Made by a program: the position numbers and the translations under genes | In this document: positions 29,974 through 40,709 of the stretch, piece by piece | Position numbering within the stretch: position 1 is the stretch's first letter | Layout: every line of letters starts with the position of its first letter | Notes under the pieces: generated by a model | What the model was told of the DNA's origin: nothing | Seen by the model: the letters and a program-made list of their open reading frames with translations, nothing else | Databases searched by the model: none | Source of the DNA: Saccharopolyspora sp. SCSIO 74807 | GTDB lineage: Bacteria > Actinomycetota > Actinomycetes > Mycobacteriales > Pseudonocardiaceae | Assembly: GCF_037023755.1 (NCBI RefSeq) | Contig: NZ_CP146100.1 | Location: forward strand, 1,242,501 to 1,306,500 | Direction of reading: 5' to 3' | Length of the DNA stretch: 64,000 nucleotides

Positions 29974-30549
29974 GTGAGTGCAGCCCCGGTACTTCAGGAT
30001 TCGTCTTGGGACGAACTCGTCGAGGTCTTCGAGCACCTCGATCCTCCCGAAGGCTGGCGTGCGGAGATCATCGACGGAAGGATCGTGATGTCCCCGCCGC
30101 CCGCGCCGAAGCACAATCTGATCGCCGACTCGGTCCAACGATCGATCTACCCGGCGCTGCCGCGAGACATCGTGCTATTCCAGACCGCGGGCGTTTCCGC
30201 ACCGCCTTTCCCTGGCCAGTACGTACCCGACCTGATCGCGTTCCCACGCGACGCCACCGAGGGCGAATCAGGGGTCATTCCCGGGGAAGCCGCCTTGCTC
30301 GCGGTGGAAATCACCTCGAAGGGCTACGCGGATACCGGCCGCACCACGAAACTGCACGCTTACGCCCGTGCTGCAATCCCGCTCTACCTGCTCATCGACC
30401 GGTTCGCGGATCGGTGGCCAACGGTGACCCTGTATTCCGATCCGGCCGAAGACGTCTACCGAGCTGCACACGCCGTCCCGTTCGGAAAACCGTTGGTCCT
30501 GCCCGAGCCGTTCGACGTGACGATCGAGACGGCGGATTTCCCGCGCTGA
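29974..30549 (+). CDS. Uma2 family (DUF820) putative endonuclease
   Basis: A 191-residue protein with the Uma2 PD-(D/E)XK-like fold. Residues that would form the nuclease site are the Asp in YVPDLIAF, the Glu in LLAVEITSKGY and a following Lys in RTTKLHAYARA. Uma2 proteins are common and varied in actinobacteria and mostly uncharacterised. GTG 29974 has AGGAGGT nine bases upstream; GTG 29938 with GGGAGGA is in frame and would add 12 residues. TTGATT and TACAGT at 29913 and 29934 may be the promoter, favouring the later start. No partner gene is adjacent. Confidence 0.8.
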   Translation: MSAAPVLQDSSWDELVEVFEHLDPPEGWRAEIIDGRIVMSPPPAPKHNLIADSVQRSIYPALPRDIVLFQTAGVSAPPFPGQYVPDLIAFPRDATEGESGVIPGEAALLAVEITSKGYADTGRTTKLHAYARAAIPLYLLIDRFADRWPTVTLYSDPAEDVYRAAHAVPFGKPLVLPEPFDVTIETADFPR

Positions 30550-30558
30550 TCCGGCGGT

Positions 30559-31134
30559 TCATTCCGCGCCGAACGGATCGCCTTCCATCGCCGGATCCCA
30601 GGACAATCCGGGGACTCCCCAGCCGTTGCGCTTCACGGTCTTCTTCGCCGCCCGCGCGTTCCGCCCGATCAACCTGCTCAGGTAGAGGTAGCCGTCCAGG
30701 TGGTCGGTCTCGTGCTGCAGGCAGCGGGCGAAGAAACCGGTGCCCTCCACCTCGATCGGCGACCCGTCCACGTCCTGGCCGGTGGCCTTCGCCCAGCTCG
30801 CGCGGCCGGTGGGAAATGCCTCGCCGGGCACCGACAGGCAGCCCTCCCAGTCGTCTTCCGGGTCCGGCATGGTCTCCGGGATCTCGCCGGTTTCCAGCGA
30901 CGGGTTCACCAGCACGCCGCGGTGCCGCACGCCGTCGTCGTCGGGGCAGTCGTAGACGAACACCCGCAGGTCGACGCCGATCTGATTGGCCGCGAGCCCG
31001 GCACCGTTGGCGGCCGCGTTCGTCTCGAACATCTCGTCCACCAGCGTGCGCAGTTCCGCGTCGAACTGCTCCACGGGACGGGTGGGGTGGTGCAGCACCG
31101 GGTCGCCCACGATGCGGATCGGGTGAACAGCCAT
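30559..31134 (-). CDS. def: Peptide deformylase
   Basis: A 191-residue metallohydrolase that removes the formyl group from new proteins. All three motifs are present: [18 protein letters not shown] with the metal-binding Cys, and QHETDHLDG with the two His and catalytic Glu. The length is usual for actinobacterial type enzymes with a Trp-rich C-terminal extension ([12 protein letters not shown]). ATG 31134 is the start. It ends ten bases from the end of the convergent Uma2 gene. Confidence 0.95.
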   Translation of the reverse strand: MAVHPIRIVGDPVLHHPTRPVEQFDAELRTLVDEMFETNAAANGAGLAANQIGVDLRVFVYDCPDDDGVRHRGVLVNPSLETGEIPETMPDPEDDWEGCLSVPGEAFPTGRASWAKATGQDVDGSPIEVEGTGFFARCLQHETDHLDGYLYLSRLIGRNARAAKKTVKRNGWGVPGLSWDPAMEGDPFGAE

Positions 31135-31258
31135 GCGGCGGAGCGTATCGGTCGGTCCGCGGCCGTCGCCGCAGGCGCGGAGTGGATCACCAGCACGGGT
31201 GTCGTCGCCGGTGTGTTGTCCTCGCATCCGGCACCGGGCCGCGTGATGTAATGGTCGC

Positions 31259-31280
31259 GGAATCACACCCTTGTGATTCC
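31259..31280 (+). promoter_or_regulatory. Perfect inverted repeat upstream of the DUF3263 gene
   Basis: GGAATCACA and TGTGATTCC are perfect 9-base arms around CCCT, about 40 bp before the start codon. TGTAAT just upstream (31247-31252) may be a -10 element, so the palindrome would cover the transcription start. It is probably an operator, possibly for the encoded protein. Confidence 0.6.
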
Positions 31281-31320
31281 GGCGAACGCGGGATCCCCGG
31301 ATCGCGACGCGAGGAGCCAG

Positions 31321-31968
31321 ATGGACGCCGCTCAGATGTTGACCGCGCAGGAGATCGCGCGGCAATGCGAGGAACTGGCGCGGGTCGTGGGCCGGCGCGG
31401 CGGCGGAGTGGCGCCGGATGGGCAGCTGCCGGACGGGCACCTTCCGGACGGGCAGCTGCCGGACGGACGGTTGCGCCCGGTGGAGGCGGTCACCGAGCCG
31501 ATGCTGCGAGTCGCCCGACCGGAAACCGACCGGCCGGGCGGTGCCGAACCGGGTCGAGACGAACGTGCCGGAACCGAGCCGAACGGCGCCGGGCCGAGCA
31601 GGGCCGAGCCGCAGCGGCAGGGCCGCGAATGCATCGGGCGCAGGTCCGCGGACCGTGGCCCGGCCGACCGGGAGCCCACCGACCGGGAGCAGGCGGACCG
31701 GGAGCAGGCCGATCGGAACCTGACCGAGCAGGAAGCGGGCATCCTCGCCTTCGAACGGCAGTGGTGGAAGCGTTCCGGCGGCAAGGAGCGGGCGATCCGG
31801 GAGCTGTTCGACATGTCCGGCACCCGCTACTACCAGGTGCTCAACGGGCTGCTGGACGACCAGGCGGCGGTGCGGTCGGATCCCATGCTGATCAAACGTT
31901 TGCGCAAGCTGCGGGCGAGTCGGCAACGTGCCCGGCAGGCCCGCCGACTGGGAATCGAGTGGCACTGA
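31321..31968 (+). CDS. DUF3263 protein with expanded N-terminal region
   Basis: A 215-residue protein. The C-terminal 80 residues match DUF3263 well ([51 protein letters not shown]), a small actinobacterial helix-turn-helix-like family. Most members are around 100 residues. Here an insertion-like disordered stretch of about 110 residues precedes the domain; it contains tandem LPDG repeats near residue 40 and ADREQ repeats near residue 125. ATG 31321 follows GAGGAG. The stop overlaps the next start by one base, a usual partner arrangement with the LytR_C gene. Confidence 0.78.
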   Translation: MDAAQMLTAQEIARQCEELARVVGRRGGGVAPDGQLPDGHLPDGQLPDGRLRPVEAVTEPMLRVARPETDRPGGAEPGRDERAGTEPNGAGPSRAEPQRQGRECIGRRSADRGPADREPTDREQADREQADRNLTEQEAGILAFERQWWKRSGGKERAIRELFDMSGTRYYQVLNGLLDDQAAVRSDPMLIKRLRKLRASRQRARQARRLGIEWH

Positions 31969-32618
31969 TGACTTCCGGGCAACCCCCGTCCAGCCCGTCC
32001 GCGGCGAAGCTCGGCGGGTTCGCGCTCATCGGCGTCGGAGCCGTGGCCGCCGTGGTCGGCCTGGCCACGCTGGCAGGCGGCGGTGAGGACACCGAGGCAG
32101 CGCCGCCTGCGGGCGAGCAGACCTCCGCGCCGCAACCGCCGTTGCCGCCGCTGCCGCCGGAGCCGACCAGCAGCCCGGAGCCCACCAGCAGCCCGGAGCC
32201 CACCAACGGCGCAGCGCCGCCGCCGAGCCCGAGCAGCCTGCCGCAGCCCGAGCAGCCACCGTCGGCGAACCAGCCGCGCCCGGACGCCCCGGGCGCCGAG
32301 CCGGGCCAGGCGAAGATCGTCGTGCGGGTCTACAACAACAGCACCATCAAGGGACTGGCGCACCGGGCCGCGGACGACTTCCGCAGCGCCGGCTACGAGG
32401 TGCCCGAGGTGGGCAACTACGCGCGCGGCACGATCCCGACGACCACCGTGTACTACCGGCCGGGAACCCCGGAAGAGAAGCAGGCGCAGGCGGTGGCCTC
32501 GGCGTTCCGGGCCAAGCTCGAGCCCCGGTTCCCGGGACTGGAGGACGCCAGCCCCGGGGTCATCGCCATCATCACCAACGATTACAAGGGCATTTCCGGG
32601 GGCAAGGGCGGCAGCTGA
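31968..32618 (+). CDS. LytR C-terminal domain protein
   Basis: A 216-residue membrane-anchored protein. One transmembrane helix lies at about residues 15-36, followed by a Pro/Ser/Glu-rich linker with repeated PTSSPE, then a LytR_C domain (about residues 115-205: [20 protein letters not shown] and TTTVYYRPG). Such proteins sit outside the membrane and are associated with cell-wall polymer attachment, though this domain alone has no known catalytic activity. It is coupled to the DUF3263 gene upstream. Confidence 0.85.
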   Translation: MTSGQPPSSPSAAKLGGFALIGVGAVAAVVGLATLAGGGEDTEAAPPAGEQTSAPQPPLPPLPPEPTSSPEPTSSPEPTNGAAPPPSPSSLPQPEQPPSANQPRPDAPGAEPGQAKIVVRVYNNSTIKGLAHRAADDFRSAGYEVPEVGNYARGTIPTTTVYYRPGTPEEKQAQAVASAFRAKLEPRFPGLEDASPGVIAIITNDYKGISGGKGGS

Positions 32619-32715
32619 CGGCCGCTTCCGTCCACTGTGGCCGGTCGTGCGGCTCGGCGGGTGCGCGGCGGGCCCGCGCGGAGTCGGCGGCACTGCGCCG
32701 AATCCCGCGCAAGAC

Positions 32716-32787
32716 CTCAGCGCCTGCCTCGCGACCGGCGTCGGCCGCTTCCGCCACCTTCGCGGAACGAGCCCGAAGACAGGGCAC
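32716..32787. repeat. Dispersed 3'-flank repeat family 2, second copy
   Basis: GGCGTCGGCCGCTTCCGCC followed by ACCTTCGC (32737-32763) matches the element at 27816-27843 with only a few changes. CTCAGCGCC-type and AACGAGC-type flanks also recur. It abuts the stop codon of the CDC48-like gene, as the other copy abuts thiC. Confidence 0.65.
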
Positions 32788-35001
32788 TCAGCGACGCGAG
32801 TCGGCGTAGGACTCCAGCGCCGCCAGCTGCGCGGGGTCCAGCGACGGGCGCACCGCGCCGCGTGCGGTGCGCAAGTGCGCGGCGGAAACCTCGGCAGCGG
32901 CGAGGGATTCGCGCATCGCGGTCAACGCCGCTTCGCGCACCAGCGCAGCGCAGTCCGCCGCCGAGTAGCCGTCCAGCTCGGCAGCCAGCTCGCCCAAGTC
33001 CACATCGGACGCGAGCGGGGTGTTGCGGGACGCGGAGCGCAGGATCTCCTCGCGCGCGGCCGCATCCGGCGGCGGCACGTACACCAGCCGTTCCAGCCTG
33101 CCGGGGCGAAGCAGCGCCGGATCCACCAGTTCGGGCCGGTTGGTCGCGCCGAGCACGACGACGTCGCGCATCGGCTCCACGCCGTCCAATTCGGTCAGCA
33201 GCGCGGCCACCACCCGGTCGCTGACGCCGGAATCGCCGGACTGGCCGCGTCGCGGAGCGAGCGCGTCCACCTCGTCCAAGAACACCAGCGCCGGCGAGGC
33301 GTTCGCGGCGCGCAGGAACAGTTCGCGCACGGCGCGTTCGGACTCGCCCACGAACTTGTCCATCAGCTCGGCGCCCTTGACCGACAGCACGTTGAGCCGC
33401 CCGCTGCCTGCCAGCGCACGCACCAGGAACGTCTTGCCGCACCCGGGCGGGCCGTACAGCAGCACCCCGCGCGGTGGTTCCACGCCGAGGCGGGTGAACG
33501 AGTCCGGGTAGCGCAACGGCCACAGCACCGTCTCGGTCAGCGACTGCTTCACCTCGGCCATGTCGCCGACGTCGTCCAGGGTCAGGCCGCCGGTCTGCAA
33601 GTTGTCCGATGTGGACATCGAGATGGGGCGCACGGCGGTGAGGGCGTCGAGGAAGTCCTGCTGGGCCACGGCGGGTTCGGTGCCTTGCGCGTGGCCCAGT
33701 GCGGCGCGAACCGCCGCCTCCCGGCACAGCGCCACCAGGTCGGCGACGACGAATCCGGGTGTGCGCTCGGCGATCTCGCCGGGCCGCACGTCCTCCGCGA
33801 GCGGTGCGTTGCGCAGCAGGACCCGCAGCAGCTCGGTCCGGGTCGGTGCGTCCGGCAGGCCGATGGTGAGTTCGCGGTCCACCCGCCCCGGCTCGCGCAG
33901 CCGCGGATCGACGGCCTGCGGCTGGGCGCTGGTGACCACGACGGCGAGGTTGCTCGTGCTAAGCACCGCGGTAAGCGCGTCCAGCGCGACGGTGGCCAGC
34001 GGCGGCGGTTCGGACGCGGGCAGCAGGCTGTCCACGTCGGTGATCAGCAGGACGCAGGTGTGCTCGGCGGCGCTGCTCGCCGCCCGGTCGAGCGCGTCCT
34101 GCCAGCGCTGCGCCGCGCTTTTGGCCTCCAGCGCGGCGATGCTGGGAGCGGTGATCTCCACCAGTTCCGCGCCGACCTCGCGGGCCACGGATCGGGCCGC
34201 GGTCGCCTTGCCGACCCCGGCCGGGCCGCTGAGCAGGACCCCGAGCTGCGGGGTCGTGCCAAGGCGGCGCAGCAGTTCGGGCTGCTCGAAGGACAACCGG
34301 AGCCATTCGGCGAGCCGGTTCGCCGCATCCCGCGAACCGGCCAGGTCGTGCAGCGGCACCGGTGGTTCGGCGTGCGGTTCGGGCTCCGGTGCGGGAGCCG
34401 CGGGCGGCGCGGTCACCGCGGCGGCTTCCGGGCGCTCCCCCGCAGCACCGCGCCAAGCGACCACAGTGGACGGAGTCACCGCCACGGGACCGTCCGGGTC
34501 GGCACCGGCGATGGTGATCAGCTCGTTGGTCCAGGTCATCCCGATCGCCGCGGACAGCCGCCTGCGCACCTGCCCCGCGTTGGCCGCCGTCGCCGGAGCC
34601 AGGTCCTGCGGCAGCAGCGAAACCGTGTCCCCTGGCCGGAAGACCTTGCCGGTCAGCGCCAGCCGCACCGTCTCCGCCGAGACTGCGGCGGTGGCCAGGC
34701 GAGAACCGGCCACGGTCACCTGCCGCGCGGGCTGCACCCGTGCCGGGGCGACGCCGAGCTCCGCGCCCTCGGTCATGCCGAGGTTCATCAGCGCCACGTC
34801 ATCGAGCAGCAGCACTCCCGCCGGGCCCGCGCGGTCGGCGGCCGCGGCCAGCGCGACCGTCACCCGGCCGCCGGTGAGCTCGACGGCGTCCCACGGCCGC
34901 AGCCCGAGCGCATCGAGGACTTCCGGGTGCAGCCGGACCACGCCGCGCCGGGTGTGGGCCGCGGAGGTGGACAGGCGAGCGGTCAAGGTCAGCGACGGCA
35001 C
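32788..35001 (-). CDS. CDC48/p97-like double AAA+ ATPase
   Basis: A 737-residue protein. Residues 1 to about 190 form a CDC48-type N domain (double-psi barrel-like). The first AAA module (about 225-450) has an altered Walker A, GPAGVGKA, and a Walker B reading ITDVDSLL with Val in place of the catalytic Glu. The second module (about 470-720) is complete: GPPGCGKT, FLDEVDAL, ATNRPELVDPALLRPGR. Power should come from the second ring only. Actinobacterial CDC48 homologues are presumed protein or complex remodelling motors. ATG 35001 begins MPSLTLTARL. Confidence 0.87.
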   Translation of the reverse strand: MPSLTLTARLSTSAAHTRRGVVRLHPEVLDALGLRPWDAVELTGGRVTVALAAAADRAGPAGVLLLDDVALMNLGMTEGAELGVAPARVQPARQVTVAGSRLATAAVSAETVRLALTGKVFRPGDTVSLLPQDLAPATAANAGQVRRRLSAAIGMTWTNELITIAGADPDGPVAVTPSTVVAWRGAAGERPEAAAVTAPPAAPAPEPEPHAEPPVPLHDLAGSRDAANRLAEWLRLSFEQPELLRRLGTTPQLGVLLSGPAGVGKATAARSVAREVGAELVEITAPSIAALEAKSAAQRWQDALDRAASSAAEHTCVLLITDVDSLLPASEPPPLATVALDALTAVLSTSNLAVVVTSAQPQAVDPRLREPGRVDRELTIGLPDAPTRTELLRVLLRNAPLAEDVRPGEIAERTPGFVVADLVALCREAAVRAALGHAQGTEPAVAQQDFLDALTAVRPISMSTSDNLQTGGLTLDDVGDMAEVKQSLTETVLWPLRYPDSFTRLGVEPPRGVLLYGPPGCGKTFLVRALAGSGRLNVLSVKGAELMDKFVGESERAVRELFLRAANASPALVFLDEVDALAPRRGQSGDSGVSDRVVAALLTELDGVEPMRDVVVLGATNRPELVDPALLRPGRLERLVYVPPPDAAAREEILRSASRNTPLASDVDLGELAAELDGYSAADCAALVREAALTAMRESLAAAEVSAAHLRTARGAVRPSLDPAQLAALESYADSRR

Positions 35002-35140
35002 TCCACGAGCCTAAGCGACGCACCGCGAGCGGTACCGATCCGAGTGAAGACCCTTCGCCGGCGTGCACCGCTCCTTCCACCCGGTTCCGGCCACACCTGC
35101 CCGACACGCCCGAACGCCACCCTCCCCGGTTGATCTTTCC

Positions 35141-35193
35141 GGAGTGAACGGCCTGTTGGTCCGACTAGATTGGACGAACGGTCCGTTCACTCC
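35141..35193. repeat. Dispersed palindromic repeat family 1, copy 3
   Basis: GGAGTGAACGG and CCGTTCACTCC are perfect 11-base arms. The region lies downstream of thiG and upstream of the CDC48-like gene start, both on the minus strand. Confidence 0.75.
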
Positions 35194-35206
35194 TGGAGAA
35201 CGGGGT

Positions 35207-36154
<948 letters not shown>

Positions 36155-36167
<13 letters not shown>

Positions 36168-37321
36168 GGTCGACCTCCTGTCTCGACGGCCCTGCCCGGC
36201 ACGGCCGCGCGCACCACCGGCGGCGGTTCCCGGCCGCTCAGCGCCGCGACGATCGCCTCGGCGGTGAGCGGGGCGAGCAGGAAACCGTTGCGGTGGTGGC
36301 CGGTGGCCACCAGCACGCCCGGCTCCAGTTCGCCGAGCAGCGGCAAGTTGTCGTGCGTACCCGGCCGCAGGCCCGCGTCCGCCTCGACCAGCTGGTATTC
36401 GGCGATGCCGGGCACGAGTCGTTCGGCGGCGTTCATCAGGTCGCGCACCCCGCCGACGGTGACGTCGGTGTCGAACCCGACGTCGTACTGCGTCGCACCG
36501 ACCACCAGTCCGCCCTCGTCGCGCGGCACCAAGTACACCTGCCTGCCGTGCACCGGGCCGCGGACCGTGCGCGACGGCGGCGGCAGCGCGGAGCCGCGCG
36601 CCCGCAGTCGCAGCACCTCGCCCTTCACCGGGCGGATCCGGCCGTCCAGCGCGGGATGCAGCGCGCCGGAGTGCGCCCCGGCCGCGATCACCACGATGTC
36701 GCTGCGCAGCGCGGAATCGGCGAAGTCCACCTCGCCGGGGCGCACGCGCAGCGCCCGGTCCGCGACGAACTCGACGCCCACGTTCGTCGCGGCCGCCCGG
36801 AGCGCGGCCAACGCGATCCGGTTGTCCACGGCGAGATCACCGGGCACTTCCAGGCCGCGGCGCACCGCGGGGCCCAGCGAAGGCTCCAGCCTCCGCGCGG
36901 CGCGACCGTCGATGCGGGAGACCTCGCGACCCACGCTCGCCAGATGCTCGGCTAGCCGGTCCAGGTCCGCGCGGTCCGCGCCGTCCGCTCCGGCCACCAG
37001 CGTGCCCTCGGTGCGCAGGCCGGACGGCAGGCCCGAGGCGGCGGTGAGTTCGGCGGCGAAATCGGGCCACCGCGCCAGCGAAGCCGCGCCGAGCTCGAGC
37101 AGCTCTTCCTCGCCCGGCCATGCCTCCGCGATCGGGGCCAGCATCCCGCCTGCGACCCAGGACGCGGCGGGCTCCTCGGCGTCCACCAGGCGCACCGGAC
37201 TTCCGTCGCGCGCGGCGCACCACGCGATGGCGAGACCGATGACACCGCCGCCCACGACGGTTACGGACGGTCGAGCGGAGACGTGACGGGCGGCCGCGAG
37301 GCCGGTGGAACTGTGCGACAT
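36155..37321 (-). CDS. thiO: Glycine oxidase ThiO
   Basis: A 388-residue FAD enzyme that oxidises glycine to the imine used by ThiG. It begins its fold with [15 protein letters not shown], and has [14 protein letters not shown] and the C-terminal [14 protein letters not shown] and [10 protein letters not shown] blocks typical of D-amino acid oxidase-type ThiO. ATG 37321 lies directly behind the TPP riboswitch. It overlaps thiS by 13 bases. Length is normal. Confidence 0.94.
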
Positions 37322-37325
37322 TTTG

Positions 37326-37413
37326 CGCTCCCTGCGCCGGCATGACCCGGATCAGGTTCGACGGTCGGGGCTGGCGCCCCCTCTCAGTCCGGTACTCCCC
37401 CGGACTCCCGTGC
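37326..37413 (-). promoter_or_regulatory. TPP riboswitch controlling thiOSG
   Basis: On the minus strand ACTGAGAGGGGG and GAACCTGATCCGGGTCATGCC followed by GGCGCAGGGAGCG are clear TPP aptamer cores. The aptamer ends just before the thiO start, suggesting translational control. thiE, on the opposite strand, is not downstream of it. Confidence 0.96.
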
Positions 37414-37482
37414 GGACCGATGTCCACGTTACCGACCGCGCGAGGCGGAGTCAGCCGCCGACCGCGGGCTAAGCTCGGTCAC

Positions 37483-38157
37483 ATGCCAGGGTTGGACGGT
37501 TACGGCATCCGCGCTCGGCTCGCCGACGCGCGCCTGTACTTGTGCACCGATGCGCGGACCGAGCGGGGTGATCTCGCGGACTTCGCCGACTCGGCGTTGT
37601 CCGGCGGGGTCGACATCATCCAGCTGCGCGACAAGAGCGCCGAAGGCGCGCCGTTGGAGGCCCGCCGAGAACTGGCGGCGCTGGAAGTGCTCGCCGAGGC
37701 GTGCGTGCGGCACGGCGCGCTGCTCGCGGTGAACGACCGCGCGGACGTGGCGCTGGCCGCCGAAGCCGACGTGCTGCACCTCGGGCAGGAGGACATCCCG
37801 GTCGGGCTCGCGCGGCGCATCGTCGGCGACGAGGTGGTGCTGGGGCGTTCCACGCACGACGTGGTGCAGGCCGACGCGGCGGCGACCGAGCCGGGCGTGG
37901 ACTACTTCTGCACCGGCCCGGTGTGGACGACGCCGACGAAGCCGGGTCGTGCGGCGGCCGGGCTGGAGCTGGTGCGGCACGCCGCGGAGCACCACGGGCA
38001 CGGCAGGCCGTGGTTCGCGATCGGCGGCGTCGGGCACGACAACCTCGCCGAGGCGGTCGCGGCCGGTGCCGAGCGGGCCGTGGTGGTCCGCGCGGTCACC
38101 GAGGCCGAAGACCCGCGCGCCGCCGCCGAGTCCCTCCGCGCCGGGCTCCCCGGCTGA
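37483..38157 (+). CDS. thiE: Thiamine phosphate synthase
   Basis: A 224-residue TIM-barrel enzyme joining HMP-pyrophosphate and thiazole phosphate. Family motifs are present: DIIQLRDKS near residue 45, [34 protein letters not shown] and [22 protein letters not shown] 37483 is chosen over the open extension back to 37342, which would run into the riboswitch. The gene is divergent from thiO with only about 70 bp between its start and the aptamer, so both promoters are packed there. Confidence 0.95.
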   Translation: MPGLDGYGIRARLADARLYLCTDARTERGDLADFADSALSGGVDIIQLRDKSAEGAPLEARRELAALEVLAEACVRHGALLAVNDRADVALAAEADVLHLGQEDIPVGLARRIVGDEVVLGRSTHDVVQADAAATEPGVDYFCTGPVWTTPTKPGRAAAGLELVRHAAEHHGHGRPWFAIGGVGHDNLAEAVAAGAERAVVVRAVTEAEDPRAAAESLRAGLPG

Positions 38158-38175
38158 GCCGCCCGCTGCTCTTCC

Positions 38176-38230
38176 GGAGTGAACGGACCGTTCGCCTGCG
38201 GCGGTCGGTCGAACGATCCGTTCGGCCGGA
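38176..38230. repeat. Dispersed palindromic repeat family 1, copy 4
   Basis: GGAGTGAACGGACCGTTCG contains the odd palindrome GAACGG-A-CCGTTC; a second part, CGAACGATCCGTTCG, mirrors it. It lies between the convergent ends of thiE and the S1 protease gene. Confidence 0.75.
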
Positions 38231-38238
38231 GAGCGGGA

Positions 38239-39357
38239 TCAGCCGGTGAGCAGCGTGAGACCGTACGCGCCGAGGATCTCGTTGACCGGCTGGAAGTAGG
38301 TCGTGCCACCGAGGCTGCAGTTGCCGGAACCGCCCGAGGTCACCCCCTGCGCCTGATCCCCGGCCAGGAACGAACCGCCGGAGTCGCCCGGCTCGGCGCA
38401 CACGTCGGTGCGGGTCAGCCCGGACACGACGCCCTGCGGGTAGCGCACCGACTGGTTCTTGGCCTGCACCGTGCCGCAGTGCCAGCCGGAGGTGGAACCG
38501 GACCGGCAGACCGACGCGCCCTCGGCGGCCTCGGCGGACCCGGCGACGCCGACGCTGCCGCCCGCGTAGTCGTTCACCAGCGGCTGCGGCGTCTCGCCGG
38601 GACCGGTCTGGACGAACGAGTAGTCGTTGTCCGGGTACGACGACCCGACGAAGGTGCCGGACGGCTGGGTGGTCGCCTCGCCCTGCTTGCCGCAGTGCCC
38701 GGCGCTGACGAAGCCGCCCTGCACCGGGAAGCCGACCGAGCAGCGGGTGCTGCCGTTGTAGTACGCGTTGCCGCCGATCACGTCGGCCAGCGGGCGCGGC
38801 GCTTCGCGCGACTCGACGACCCGCACGGCCTGCTGGTCCACCCCGGTGGAGCGCACGAACTCCGCCGCCTTCGCGGCCGAGCCGATCGCGGTGGTCAGCA
38901 CCACCGAGTTGCTGGCGGAGTCGACGTACCACCCGGTCACGCCCTGCGGCGGCGCGTTCCTGTTCAGCCCGTCGGCGACCGCGCCGAGCCGGTCGGCGCC
39001 GAACCGCACGAGCTTCGCCTCGGCACCGGCCGCGCGCACCTCGTCGAGCAGGTTCGCATCGGTGACGCCGACGACCAGCTTGCCCAGACCCGCGTCGTAG
39101 TGCGAACCGCCGAACGCCGTCCCGAGCAGGTCGCGCACCGTCCGGTCGGCCCGGTTCGCGGTGCTTTCGCTGCGCAGCCGGTCCAGCGCTTGCCCGGCGG
39201 TGAGGCCGAGGTCGCGCTGCATGGCCTCCAGCTGGGTGGCCGCCTTGGCGAGCGGCGCGGGCTGCGGCGCGGCGGAGGCGGGCACGGTCAGCGCGGCGGC
39301 GGTGGCCGCCGCCAGCAGGACCGCGCCGGCCATTCTGGCCGCGAGTCTGCGTCTCAT
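38239..39357 (-). CDS. Secreted alpha-lytic/streptogrisin-type S1 protease
   Basis: A 372-residue preproprotein. The signal peptide covers about residues 1-29 (AALTVPASA). A streptogrisin/alpha-lytic pro-domain follows to about residue 185, ending near the mature-type start ADVIGGNAYY. The triad is complete: His in VSAGHCG, Asp in YPDNDYSFV and Ser in EPGDSGGSF. Cys pairs (RCSVG with GHCG, SVCRSGSTSGWHCG) match the family disulfides. It should be an extracellular serine protease that folds with its pro-region. ATG 39357 is the start. Confidence 0.93.
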   Translation of the reverse strand: MRRRLAARMAGAVLLAAATAAALTVPASAAPQPAPLAKAATQLEAMQRDLGLTAGQALDRLRSESTANRADRTVRDLLGTAFGGSHYDAGLGKLVVGVTDANLLDEVRAAGAEAKLVRFGADRLGAVADGLNRNAPPQGVTGWYVDSASNSVVLTTAIGSAAKAAEFVRSTGVDQQAVRVVESREAPRPLADVIGGNAYYNGSTRCSVGFPVQGGFVSAGHCGKQGEATTQPSGTFVGSSYPDNDYSFVQTGPGETPQPLVNDYAGGSVGVAGSAEAAEGASVCRSGSTSGWHCGTVQAKNQSVRYPQGVVSGLTRTDVCAEPGDSGGSFLAGDQAQGVTSGGSGNCSLGGTTYFQPVNEILGAYGLTLLTG

Positions 39358-39465
39358 GGGGCTCCCTATCTGAAGATCCGGCGGTTCGGCTCGAAGATCC
39401 CGACGGGAGCAGTATTGGTGCGACCAGGCGCACCGCGCATCCACCTTTCGACGCATCCCACAAGA

Positions 39466-39512
39466 AGAATTCCCGGCGCCGAGCCCGCGATGGGCCCGGC
39501 ACCGGGAATTCT
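39466..39512 (-). terminator. Strong terminator hairpin
   Basis: AGAATTCCCGG and CCGGGAATTCT are perfect outer arms, with an inner CCG-A-GCCC / GGGC-C-CGG stem. It lies 21 bases past the stop of the minus-strand membrane protein gene, but could also serve as a barrier before the protease gene promoter. Confidence 0.85.
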
Positions 39513-39532
39513 CACGAAAAGCGTTCGACTCG

Positions 39533-40555
39533 TTACTGCGGGTTGGATTCCTGCTGCGGCACCTCGATTCGCCCGGTTTCGGACGGCTGCGGCAGTTGAC
39601 CGGTGGTCCGGGGAGCCGTCGACCGCCCGGTTTCGCGAGTGGGGCTCTGCTGCGTGGTGCTGCCGCCGGTCGTTTCCGGAGCCGTCGGCACGGTGCTTTC
39701 CGAGCTGGGTTCGCTTTCCGAGGTGGGCTCCGGCGCGCTCGAAGTGCTGGGCTCGCTGGTCCCGGTCTCCGCCGGAGCGGGCTCCTGCGGTTCGGGCGGT
39801 GGACCGGGCCGCACGACCCGGCCGATGCTGGTTCCCTGATCCCCGGAAAGCGTCTTGCCGGTGATCCCTTCCCAGCCGGTGATCACGACCATGGCCAGCA
39901 CGAACGCGAGCCCGCTGGTCACCGCCAGCACGCCCCAGCGCAGGCCGCGGCGGGGCGCGGGCGGGCTGACGACTTCGGTCTCGCCGGAGGGCGCGGGCTC
40001 GTGGCGCGTGGACTCGGCGGGATCAGCGCCGACACCTTCGCTGCGCGCGGTCGCGCCGTCGGCGACCGCCTGCGCATCGATCCGCCGGGTCGCGTTCGGG
40101 TCGTCGACGACCTCCTCACCACCGGGCCAGTGCATGGCGCTGCCGTACCAGCGGATCTTGCGGGTGGCGGCCTCGTCCGCGGGGCTGCTCGCGGACGATT
40201 CGCGCTGCGCAGGCGGCCGCGGCGGCTGCAGCTTTGTCAGCCCTTGGGCACCGATGCTGGTGGCGCGCTTGAGCGCGGCGCGGGCGGCGGCCGCGTTCGC
40301 CTTGTCCTTGGTGTTCTCCAGCTTCGTCTTGGTCTTCTCCAGCGACCGCTGGTAGAGCGCCCCGCCGACGGTGATGATCACGCTGGTCATCCCGGCGCCG
40401 AAGACGGTGCCCGCCACGCCGAGCTGCGAGCCGAGCAAGGCGGCGGTCACCGAGGCGAGCGCGCCTCCCGCGACCTGCGCCCCGGAGAGTTCGATCTTCT
40501 TGGACGTCCGGTCATCGGATTCGTCCCGCTTGCCCTTGTCGTTCTCCTCGGCCAT
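39533..40555 (-). CDS. Membrane protein with Ser/Glu-rich outer tail, unknown function
   Basis: A 340-residue protein. The N-terminus is charged (MAEENDKGKRDES), followed by a Gly/Ala-rich stretch that looks amphipathic or membrane-associated (about residues 28-70). A polar central region leads to one clear transmembrane helix (GVLAVTSGLAFVLAMVVITG near residue 220), then a Pro/Ser/Glu/Thr-rich tail. No domain was recognised. Similar proteins are common in Pseudonocardiaceae. ATG 40555 has GGGAG close upstream. Confidence 0.7.
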   Translation of the reverse strand: MAEENDKGKRDESDDRTSKKIELSGAQVAGGALASVTAALLGSQLGVAGTVFGAGMTSVIITVGGALYQRSLEKTKTKLENTKDKANAAAARAALKRATSIGAQGLTKLQPPRPPAQRESSASSPADEAATRKIRWYGSAMHWPGGEEVVDDPNATRRIDAQAVADGATARSEGVGADPAESTRHEPAPSGETEVVSPPAPRRGLRWGVLAVTSGLAFVLAMVVITGWEGITGKTLSGDQGTSIGRVVRPGPPPEPQEPAPAETGTSEPSTSSAPEPTSESEPSSESTVPTAPETTGGSTTQQSPTRETGRSTAPRTTGQLPQPSETGRIEVPQQESNPQ

Positions 40556-40709
40556 GTGGCTCCCACGCACTCACACAGGTTTCCTGGACTCCCAACGTCT
40601 GATCTCGCCGACGTTCTCCTAATCGTTGCTCTTTCGTGACAACTCCCACTTCCGGTAACGAAGGCGGTGCAATCCGGCTCCGCCGAAACCGATCAAGGAT
40701 GATTTCGGC

